A DNA stretch of 64,000 nt from Callaeas wilsoni (taxonomy: Eukaryota; Chordata; Aves; Passeriformes; Callaeidae). The translations under genes and the position numbers were made by a program. The notes under the pieces are model-generated. The model ran no database searches and was not told the DNA's origin. It saw only the letters and a list, made by a program, of their open reading frames with translations. The stretch covers positions 99,977 to 163,976 of the forward strand of contig VWPU01017469.1 of assembly GCA_013398955.1 (NCBI GenBank). Direction: 5' to 3'. Of this stretch, positions 41,895 through 51,798 are shown piece after piece (position 1 is the stretch's first letter; each line of letters begins with the position of its first letter).

Positions 41895-42279
41895 TATCAT
41901 GGCTTAGAAATGGTATTCTCCAATTCAGTATTCCTGCTAAAACCAAGCTGCCTCTCACTCTCCCCACCTTCAACTGGAAGAACAAAAGGCAAAGATTATG
42001 GTTTGAGATAAAAAAATTTTACTGGAAACAACAATGAGATAAGTAAACAACTGTAACAGCAACAGTATTAGTAACAAAAGGTATAAGACAAAGAAATAAT
42101 TTACACCTTCGCACCTTTTCTCCACAGAAAGCAGCCCCCTCTCTCCTAAAGAGCAACTGAGTCCCTTTCTCCTGCCCCTGGCAGTCTCATGAGGTGATGC
42201 TGAATAACATTTGGACCTGGCCATGCCCCATCCCAACTGCTGCAAAAAATTAATCCCATCCCTGGCCAGAACCAGGACA
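41895..42279 (-). mobile_element. Solo LTR, family B (TGTCCTGG...CATGATA, 5-bp TSD)
   Basis: On the minus strand it starts TGTCCTGGTTCTGGCC and contains the T-rich run and CAGTAAAATT segment usual in a common bird LTR family. It ends CCATGATA where the family normally ends CCATGACA. The five-base direct repeat GTCTG flanks it exactly (41890-41894 and 42280-42284), which confirms the boundaries although one terminal base has decayed. A five-base duplication fits ERVL-like (class III) elements. Family assignment is from memory; the flanking repeat is seen directly. It lies sense to ST7. Confidence 0.8.
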
Positions 42280-42284
42280 GTCTG

Positions 42285-43794
42285 ATGTTCAAAAGCTACA
42301 GCTTTTGTTATCCTGCTAACACCGTGGTTTGCTGAGTGGAAAGAACAGGATTAGAAAATACAGCGCACATGACAGTATTTGCAATAAAGAGGATCCATGC
42401 CTTTGGGTAGACCTTACATATCCACAGACCAGAGTCTGCCTGAGTACCTGCTGAGAGAAGGCCATATCTCCATGGCCACAGAGCTCCCAAGCATGCCTAC
42501 ATTCCATGGCAGTATTAAAAAGACATTAAATAAGTAAAACAATTCTACCTCCACAGTTACTTAGATTCCTTCAGAAAACCTATTTATAACCACAGATGAA
42601 CAAGCTCTCATCTCATATTCCTGCCAGAGTCCAGTGGTTTCAGACGCAGAGCTAAAAAACAAGTCTCCCATAGCCCTGCATATTTAGGGCAGATGTCTCC
42701 CAGAGAAGGAGTATGTATATGCCACTGACCTACTTGTACTTACATGGGGTAATCTATTCAACGGAACTGGCTAAACAGAACAATGTTTCTAGTCACAAAT
42801 GTCTTACCTTGAAAAACAACATAAATCCAACACACCCTACAAACTGGACTTCATCCCATCCTAGAGCCTTGGGTTTATCCAAAACCCCAAATCCCAACAA
42901 TCCTCTTGCCTCTTGTCATTTTCGTCTGTTAGGATGAAAGACCTAATCCATATGGGATCTCCTATTTCTCTTACTGTTCATACAGTTCATAGAGCAGAAA
43001 TCCAGCTTGGCTCATAGGCATGGCTGGTTTCCACATAACTGCACAAGGAGATGTTCTAAAGTCATGGGTCTCGCTGGCAGAAAACAACTGCTGGCTTGCT
43101 GTGCCAGAAAATCTCTGGCCCTGGCATAGCAAAATCTTGTGGCCCTCAAAATCTTGTACTGTCCACGAAGCATCACATCTGTGCTGAGACAGAAATATCG
43201 TGAATCAGAACACCAGCTACAACTATCAATGGTTTTCATACAGCAGATGGAATTAATAACTTCAGAGGGGGATATATCACACATGGTTACAAATAAGCGT
43301 AAAAGCTCCTGAGATCCTCACTTATTTGCAAATAACAAAAAAGTTACAGTGATTCCTTAGGTTTCTGCTTCTGTTTAATGCTGAAGATTAAAAACTTTAA
43401 GATCAAGCACAGAAAGAAGAAAGAAGACAAATATCTGATAAAAACCTGTTAACCTAAAATAAAGCCCTATCTACTAATTTGAGACAGAGAAGCAGGACTT
43501 TTCAAATAGACCTACTCTTTGAAATCTCTTCCAAGATTATGGACTCTTCTGAGTCCATAAAAGAAGTAGCAAGTATTGCATACTTCTTTTATGGCTTTAG
43601 AGAAAATGAGTAATGGAAAAATTCATCAAATGTCTCCATCATACAAATTAGTCAAACCACGACACACAGTCAAGATACTGTTATGGGTGAAACATTCCTG
43701 TGTATGACTTTTCAACATTGAACTTTAAATATCTACAATTATTTATCATTTCCCAAACTGTAGAACACTTTGGTACCTTGTTTGTGAAGATTTT
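42285..43794 (-). other. ST7 intron between LTR B and CR1, no gene seen
   Basis: AT-rich unique sequence. Its only notable structure is the double hairpin at 43537-43594. Confidence 0.55.
43537..43594. repeat. Two overlapping perfect hairpins
   Basis: TTATGGACTC (43537-43546), a TTCT loop and GAGTCCATAA (43551-43560) form a perfect 10-bp stem. CCATAAAAGAAGTA (43555-43568), a 12-base loop and TACTTCTTTTATGG (43581-43594) form a perfect 14-bp stem. They share CCATAA, so only one can form fully at a time. No gene lies here apart from the ST7 intron. Confidence 0.9.
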
Positions 43795-44150
43795 TCATGG
43801 AGTCCACCACCTTGCCATGGGCAGGGACCCCTTCCACTAGATCATGTTGCTCAAAAGCCCATCCAATATGACCTTGAACACTTACAGGGATGGGGAATCC
43901 ACAGCTTCTCTGGGCAGCCTTGTTCCAGTACCTCACCACACTCACAGTAAAAATGTCATCCTTATGTTCAATCTAAACCTACCATCCTTCAATTTAAAAC
44001 CACTGTCCCTTATTCTGTCACTACAGGCCCTGGTAAAAAGTCCATCCCCACCTTTCCTACAAGCACCCTTCATGAGGTCCCCCTGCAGACTTCTCCAGGT
44101 TGAACAACCCCAGCCTTTTCAGCCTTTCCTCACAGAACAAGTGTTCTGGC
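43795..44150 (-). mobile_element. CR1 LINE fragment
   Basis: The plus strand follows the CR1 3' region in reverse: CATGGGCAGGGACCCCTTCC, GTTGCTCAAAAGCCCATCCA, CTTGAACACTTACAGGGATG, CTGGGCAGCC, then the CTTTTCAGCCTTTCCTCACA block. The terminal repeat is absent at the left edge, so this copy has lost its extreme 3' end. Another CR1 tail starts 530 bases to the right, possibly a separate insertion. Confidence 0.85.
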
Positions 44151-44680
44151 CCCAGAATGAGACATCAGAAGTGACACCCAAATACATCATGTTTATTGGT
44201 CAGACACTGGAAGGAGTTTCATTTCCATCTCATGGGTGTTAAAACTCACGTAACGCACACAGAGAGATGACACACGGTACACAGAGGAAAGCAAACAGTC
44301 AGTCTCTTGGAAGGCAAAGATACACCCCATAGTATCAAACCACTGGTTTACTCCTGCTCAGCTACATCAGTAACTTCAGCTGAATGACCTTCCTGTCTGC
44401 CACATGCTATCTCCTAAATTCATAAATCTTGACAAAACTACATAAAAAGAAGCAAGATTCTCAAGCAATTTAAGTAACCTGTACAGATAGTTGAGTCTGT
44501 GGAAGTAAATACATTCTGACAGACACAAAAACAATGACCAGATTTAGGTTTTTTGCCTGGAAATCTCTCCTTCTCAGTTCAACCAACCACCTAGCTACTC
44601 TTCAAACTTTGCAGCCTTTGCCTAGGACTTTGAGCAATTAAGACATTGAATTCCTCAGATTTTGCTACCAATGACTTGAA

Positions 44681-44750
44681 ATCATAGAATCATAGAATAT
44701 CTTGGGTTGGAATGGATGCCCAAGGATCATCAAAGTCCATTTCTAAACTC
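44681..44750 (-). mobile_element. CR1 LINE 3' tail, short
   Basis: ATCATAGAATCATAGAAT at 44681 is the typical CR1 terminal repeat in reverse, followed by GGTTGGAATGGATGCCCAAGG and GATCATCAAAGTCCA, diverged CR1 tail sequence. Similarity fades after about 44750. The next 200 bases, with moderately open frames, may be degraded CR1 but I cannot show it. Confidence 0.75.
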
Positions 44751-46127
44751 CTTAAATTGTCTTTGCAACAGCCCATGGTTATCCTCAAGTGTCTGCCAGC
44801 TTGGCCTTGATCTCCCAGTGAAAGTGATGTTGGGTTACCTCTTTTGCTTGTCCCAGAGGACACCAATACCTACTCATATCCAGTGCTCCCCAGGTTGCCA
44901 AAGGAGCTTCAGAAGGAAGGGCTTGCCACTTTCCACTAACTACAGACCTCCAAGAGAACTTCCAAAGCATGACAAACTAAATCTGACAGGACTTTTAGCA
45001 TATAATGTTTTACATTAGCCAGAGGAGCTATAGAATCAAAGCTTCTGGTCAGTCAATGCCCTTCTGTTTCCATTTATGGTTAAGAATGCAAAAACTTGAT
45101 GGTAATTTCTTTCCCAAACTCTCCTCAGCCTGTTCCAATTTCGGTACATAATTCAGTCTAGTCAAAAATATTTTAAACAATGTGGTTTATTTATAATCGG
45201 AAAAGGCATCTTAGTAATCATCAATATTACTAGAAGTTACTAAATTTAAAACACAACGACTGCATTTTCTTCTCTCTCCATACGGAGCAACAGACTGAGC
45301 ACAAAATCTAAGCACTGCTGTACACAGCTCAACAGAATTCTCTCCCTCCATGAACAGCTACAGCCAGAGCCAGAAAGAAAACCTTTTTAGGCTCGCTAAC
45401 CAAAATGTGATATTAGGAATGGCAAAGAATATGAAATAAGTAATCTATTTCATGTATTGTAGTTCACTTATACCTTATAAGTACTATCACCTATCCAAAA
45501 ACATAATTGGAGAGGGAGATGTAGCCACATTAATACAAATGGTAAGATTTAAAAAAGCAGTATTGCTTATGCCATGTAAGAGTTAAAAGAGCAAGGATGC
45601 TGCAAGTGCCTGTAGGATAAAGCAGCAGAATTGCAAAAAAGCAGCCATTCAATAAAATAAGGGACAAACTGAGAACTGTACAAGAAGACAAGCACTCACT
45701 AAACACATCATTTACCTGCAGCAGCAGGTAAGATGCTGCTGAAGTCAAGAACTATGAAAACTCAAAACTGGAATTACAGTAAGACTATCCATACACATAT
45801 AAAAAGGCAAGGCAAGTAGCAAACTCACATGAGAAAGTAAACTAGAAATGAAGGAGGGGCAGATCACAACTGTCACCTGCTCATTGAAAGTCATTTTCCA
45901 TTGTTTGCTGAATCTACATCTGGTATTACCTATTTTCAAGAAAAACTACATAACCCCCACAAAAAATAGAAATCTGTTCACACCTCCCCCAAAGCAACAC
46001 TAGAAATGCTGAGTGACTTCACCACAGAGGTTTCTGTTCTGTGTAGTTTCTGAAGTACAGTCTGGTTGCACACACAAAACTCTCTACACTGCTCAGAAAT
46101 ATCAAGAACACATAAAAACCCTTGGTT
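44751..46127 (-). other. ST7 intron between CR1 tail and LTR C, no gene seen
   Basis: Unique AT-rich sequence. The first 200 bases may be decayed CR1. Nothing else is recognisable. Confidence 0.55.
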
Positions 46128-46132
46128 TACAG

Positions 46133-47158
46133 TGTGGTGGTTTGACCCTGGGTGGGTGCCTGGCATCCACCCAAGCTGCTGTATCACTCCCCTCCACAGA
46201 AGAGAGAAAATAAAATGAAGGGTTCATGAGTTAAGGACTGGGAGAGATCACTCACCAAATACCATCACAGACAAAAAAAGACTCAATTTGGGGATATTAA
46301 CTGAATTTATTACTACCAAAATCAGAGCAGGGTAATAAGAAGTAAAATAAATCTTAAAAACACCTTCCCCCTCTCCTCCCTCCTTCCCAGCTCTACCTCC
46401 TCCCCAGGGTGGCACAGGCAGACAGGGAATGGGGGTTATGGTCAGTTCATCACATGTTTCTGCCACCACTCAGGGAGAGGAGTCCTTCCTCTGCTCCAGT
46501 GTGGGAGCCCTCCTAAGGGCAACAGTCCTCCATGAACTGCTCCACTGTGGGTCACTCTTCCACAGGGCTCAGTCCCTCGGGCACAGCCTGCTCCAGTGTG
46601 GGTGCCCCACAATGTCACAAGCCCTACCAGGAAAGCTGCTGCACTGTGGGCTCCTCTCTCCACGGGTCTGCAGGTCCCTGCTAGGAGCCTCGTCCAGCAG
46701 CCTCCTCTCAGGCATCCACCTGCTCCAGTGTGGGTCTCCTCCATGAGCTGCAGGTGGATCTTTGCATCCTCGTGGATCTCCAAGGGCTGCAGGGGCACAG
46801 CTGCTTCACCATGGTCTGCACCAGGGGCTGCAGAGAAATCTCAGCTCCAGCACTGGGGCAGCTCCTCCTCCTCCTTCCCTGACCTCGGTGGCTGCAAAGT
46901 TCTTCCTCATATTCTAACCCCATTGTTCTCTGGCCATAATTACTTCTGGGCAGTAACTTTCTTTTTTCTCTTCTTAAATCTGTTACCAAAGAAGTGTTAC
47001 CACCATTTCTAATTGTCTTGGCCTTGGCCAGTGGTGGGTCCACCCTGGAGTTGGCTGGCATTGGCTGCCAGACACACAGGAATCTTCTGGCAGCTTCTCA
47101 TAGAAGCCACCCCTGTAGCCCTCCTGCTACCAAAACCTGGCCATGCAAACCTAATACA
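46133..47158 (-). mobile_element. Solo LTR, family C, about 1 kb (5-bp TSD)
   Basis: This 1026-bp element has TG/CA ends (plus strand TGTGGTGG...AATACA) flanked by the direct repeat TACAG (46128-46132 and 47159-47163). Read on the minus strand it begins TGTATTAGGTTTGCATGGCC and ends CAAACCACCACA, a pattern I associate with a large passerine-type LTR family. A minus-strand AATAAA at 46311-46306 could be its polyadenylation signal. The middle (about 46470-46860) is GC-rich and holds imperfect repeats of a CTCCA(C/G)TGTGGG unit, which opens several frames of 70-138 codons on both strands; these are not genes. No retroviral coding region remains. Confidence 0.88.
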
Positions 47159-47163
47159 TACAG

Positions 47164-49303
47164 AGAAATACTTGAGAAATTCATCAATAAATCAGGCATT
47201 TGCCTTTTCCTTTCATAAGAAGAATTATTTTTAAGTTAAAAATACACAGTAAGCCCCGCTCATATTTCATGCTCACTTATTTGTTCTCAGCTGCAGTTGT
47301 TACAATACAATTGGGCAAATTTAGAAATACTATTAAAAGTATTTCCACAGCAAACTACTTCACATTCAAGCTTCTTTTAATTCTTCCGACCTAGCCACTG
47401 TTGTTCAGCATTAGAAGACATAGTAAGCTAAGGAAGGACCAAGAGCTTGTCTACCAAGGCAGCTATTCCTGAAAAGTCCCTGCACTCCCAAATATTTATA
47501 CCATGTTAAGTGCATGAGGGGACAAGGCTGAAAGATGTATTATGAGAAGAGACGTAGGAGATGACTCCAGAACAGAACACCTATGCCTATGCCCTTGATA
47601 TTCCATGTGAGTTGCTGGTAACCGTGCAAATTTGTTTTCTTGCATTTTGTCTTTGAAATCTCTCTAAAGTTAAGGTGCTGCCATGACAGACACTAGCAAA
47701 TATTTTGTTCCATTTATGAATATCTGTAATAAAAGCACGTCACAGCTGAGACTACTCTCACTAGAACACTTTACATACAAAAATTTTAAGTACTTAAATT
47801 GCTTCTACCTAGTATGCCTCATTAGAAGTCTCTTTACCTTGTGGTTCATTTACAACAAGCCGCACATGCAAAAAAATCAATCCAATAAGCACAGAACAGG
47901 CGGAGAGCTGGCATTACAAACCATTGAGACCTGTTCAGCACTTGGCAACCTATTCTAAACCTTATCTGCAATGCTGTTTTTCATCTTTTATCAGTTAAAA
48001 TTTATCTTTGGTCTGTCTGGATGGATGACATAAAGGTGGGAGCCAGCATTTAACACACAGCCATGTAAAGACCAGGCACTTGAGCAGCAACATAGCTGAA
48101 ACTTCCCAAATAAGCTCATGGACAAAATCCCAACGAAATAGACAAGCAGTATTCCAGAGGCCCCTGATGTTGAAGAGTCTATTTGAACTGTCTGATCAGC
48201 TTCAAACACCTACATTTTTTAATGATGCTATTGTGTACACGCAAAATATCAATGGCAGTCCAGAGAAAGAATATAAAGCAGCTCGAGAATAAACTGAATG
48301 AGCAGAATTAGAACTTGATTTGATTTATAAAAGAACAACCTGGTATACAATTTTTTTAGCAAGGCAGGCATAAGCATCAAAGGAAGGCAGTGACTTCTTT
48401 CCTGAAATAAAAGACACCAAATGCTAAAATGAGCAATATACATATTCTTTTTTATAAGATTTATATTGAAACAAAAGGGACATTTTTTAAACCTTTTATC
48501 TTTTAAACTTTTAAAACTTGTCCATGGTTACAGATGCCTGAACAGATCAGCTGTCCTGGGGGGCAAGGGATATGCACGAAACAACCAACACATTTCATTT
48601 GTTTCTGCATGTACAAAACCAACAACAAAGCCATGTCTGTATGTATGCACAAATGCTTGGCCAGATTAGACATGAGATCGATCTTGTAACAGCTGGAAAG
48701 GAGACAAACCTTCAGGAAATAAAGGTAATTTTGCTGTTTGTACAGAATAAGTGGGCCAGAGTCAGACACACGTTAAACCACAACAATTAGCACAAATTTT
48801 CCAGAGCCTTAGAAACTACTTTATGTCTGTAAAAACACTTTGTGGCCTTAACAGTTGAGGCAGTGGGTAGAGTAAAGCGGGCAGGCTGGTACTAGTCACC
48901 TCCATGTAAACTGTCCTCCCTGTCTTAAAGCCTGCAGTCTGCAGGAGCATGGGCACACAAATGCAGCACCTATCACCACAACTGGTTCTAACTCCCTGTT
49001 TAGCTTATTTTGTGGTAGTCACTTCAGGAAAACAAACATGAGACACCTTCAGTCAACAATCAGTCCTGCATTTTCCATTTTTTGTCCTACTTAAAATAAT
49101 CTGGCTTTACAACAGTCATCATAGTTCCTCCAGCCTTCTGCAGCCTGAGACCTGCAGGTCCTGAACCTCATCTTTCATCTGACCTTGTAAATGCCATCTA
49201 CTGGACCCCTCTCTCAAGCAGACTTCTGAAACTCAAGGGTGGGACTTAACTTTGCCATGCAACTACATCAGTTGTAGGATGGCCCTGTAACTTTATTTCT
49301 TAC
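47164..49303 (-). other. ST7 intron left of the CpG cluster, no gene seen
   Basis: AT-rich unique sequence directly downstream (ST7 sense) of the candidate exon 1c donor. No repeats or exons recognised. Confidence 0.55.
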
Positions 49304-49523
49304 CTATCACGTGGCTGTGTTCAATGTAATACTTCCCCTCTGTGGGTAACGTGATGCAATACAGGGACAGTTTAGGGTCCCCCCTGGCAGACGGAGGGGC
49401 TCCCTCGCACTCGTTTGCTGCACGGGGCTGTGTCCGTGTGTGCGTGTGCCTGCTTGTGGAAACTGGTGACCCTTCGCTAGGTGTGTGACACGCATGCAGA
49501 CCTAGCTTTGTGTCAGACTTCAT
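49304..49523 (-). other. Candidate third ST7 first exon (1c), unproven
   Basis: On the ST7 sense strand an ATG at 49523-49521 (MKSDTKLGLH...) opens 73 codons plus one base, ending ...YIEHSHVI at a strong donor, ATAG|GTAAGA (intron from 49303). The exon would thus end in phase 1 with a leftover G, as exon 1a does, so splicing to exon 2 would stay in frame and restore the Val before SMFLN. It lies at the edge of a marked CpG cluster (49370-49610). The peptide resembles nothing I know and has no membrane segment; it is rich in His, Thr, Ser and Arg. A matching phase alone has a one-in-three chance, so this is a hypothesis. It could equally be a non-coding exon, an unrelated lncRNA start, or nothing. 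Confidence 0.3.
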
Positions 49524-49610
49524 TTCCCACAGGCCGCGGCCGCCTCTCCCCGTCCCGGCACGACTCCCGTGTCTTTGAGAGGATGCCCTCTGGCGCGAGA
49601 ACTGCACAAG
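49370..49610. promoter_or_regulatory. Intronic CpG-rich cluster
   Basis: About 17 CpG fall in roughly 220 bases, denser than the exon 1b promoter and far above the neighbouring AT-rich intron. It includes a NotI-type GCGGCCGC near 49535 and a GCGCGAG near 49597. Such unmethylated-looking patches are usually promoters, enhancers or CTCF-type sites. No TATA box is evident. Directly downstream on the minus strand lies the strong donor at 49304/49303. Confidence 0.5.
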
Positions 49611-51698
49611 GCCTCTTCCACTTCTGCCACATCACTGAGTATCAAACGCAAAATCTACCTGCAGCAGCTGAGGCAGGGCACGGTGCAGGGCTGGCTCAAG
49701 CATGAAGGAAAGGACTGCAAGGCAACCACCAAAGGCAAGGGGAAAAAATCTCCTACAAACCAACAGCACAGAACAAAAGTCTGCTCTCACCGTCCCCATC
49801 TGAATAGCAACCACTAGGAAATGGAAATGACTCAAATGCCAGTGCACTGGCTTCTAGTTAGTTTCTGCATGATAAACATCCTATCAAAACTAGAATTTCA
49901 AATTCAATGAATCCTTTCTACTACACTTGAAACTGCAATATGCCAAACAGTAATGTTAGCTGTCTCTGTAAGTAAATATGCCATTTATTTTGTTCACTAT
50001 AAATTAAGAACAGTATTCAAACCTTAGACATTTCTCCTCCACTGCCACGCAGTGCTGGCGATCATCAGACCAGAGGGACCTGTATTTTAAGAACAACACT
50101 GAGGACCCAAGCCAGTCAACGTTGTTCTTTCTGAACTACAGCATTCACAGAAAGCAAACACCATAACCAGATTTGTTTGAACTGGCGCGTATTTTAGGTT
50201 TATTATTATTTTATGGTAGTCTCACATCTCTCATTAATATTAACTTTTATTCCAAACTGACAGCATAACTTCCTGCAAAGGCAATGGCTGTGATGTACAA
50301 AATTACACTAGCACATGAGTAAAAGAATACTATGCCGTTACAGATGCACCTAATACATTGTGTATCAGATATTAAACGCTTTTCTTTCAGTTAGCAAAGC
50401 ATTGTTTGGTTTATTACTATGGTTATTATAAAGAGTATATGAATAACAACATGTTAATAAGTAAACTAATGACTGATTAAGGACAGGTAATTAAATACCC
50501 CAGGTACTTCTGAAAACATTGCATTGCAGATATAATTCTAGTCTGTGTGTTTCATATACATATACCAAACAAACTAATGTTGCAAACTGGAACAGAAAAG
50601 ATACTTTTAATGCGAATTTATCTTCACCTTGAAGACCAAAGGCAGACAAAACCTGCCTTCTGTATACAAATAAAAATACATCCTGAGAACTGCAGAGCCC
50701 ACCGTGCACCAGACACATCCCTACCTACTGCGTCAATGCTATGGGTTTTTGACGCTTACACAAGGAGAGAGCTTCTGAGGGACTAAGCCCAGCAGCCCAC
50801 GGCTGTAGCCTGCAGTGCAAGGCTTTGCAAAGGGAATGTCAGCCACCATGGGTACCACCAAGCTCCCTCGCTCCCCAAACAAAGCCATTTGTGAGAAAAG
50901 GCTTTATAAAATTTCATCATTCCCAGCATCCTTTTCCCTTAAATGCTTCTCTGTCACATTAGATTAGAAAAGGAAAACAATCATGAAGGCAAACAAGAGA
51001 GATTTTGGCTGGCAGGCTTCTCGTTATTCATTTACTGTTTATTATTGATTTTTGTGTCCGTGCAGAAGGATCACGTGTGCACTGGAAAGAGGACGATGGT
51101 AATGTACAGAGGGCTGTGTATGCCAGGGAGCTCGTGGCCAGAGCAGCTGTCTGTGGGCTCTCTGTGGCTGGTTTTTGGATTGTTGGTTGTTTATTCTAGA
51201 CTAAGAAAGTCTCCAGTGTTCAGCCTGGACTAAACCACAAACTGCAGCTCTAAGGGTCCACTATCAAGATACAAAGGGGTCACAGCCCAGAGTGGAAGAG
51301 CTGAGTTCTTGGGTGATCCCTAGGGTGGGAGCTGCCCTCCCAGTGAACCAAGCTGGGTCGGCATTCACAGCCACAGAGCCCCCTTCCAACACGGGGGGCG
51401 GCTGCTCTCGCTCGCACCAACAGACAACGTGGGCCACCACAGCCCCGCAGCAGAGCGGAGAGCACGGCAGCACCCAGACCCACACACGGCTGCCACCTGG
51501 CAACAGGAACTCCACTGCACCTAGGGAAGAACAGACTTGTAAGAAAGATAACGTAGAGTATTTATTCCAAGCCTGTATTACTGGCTCACCTAAGGAAAGT
51601 AGCAAACAATGCCAATTAGTCCTGCACATTGCAGACTCTGCACCTCAAATGATAAAGCTGTAGCCTCAAACACAAGGGGGACAGCACTGTATTTTATT

Positions 51699-51798
51699 AC
51701 ATATACATTACTAGCATAAATATAATATATAATGTAATATATATCAATATATTTTGTATATATCATATAACATATTTTATATATTACTGTATATATCA
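51699..51798. repeat. AT-rich dinucleotide tract
   Basis: About 100 bases made nearly only of A and T, with many TATA/ATAT palindromes. Confidence 0.95.

Noticed and set aside
46429..47218. Several 70-138 codon frames on both strands
   Set aside because: They lie inside or at the edge of the solo LTR at 46133-47158 and reflect its GC-rich repeats.
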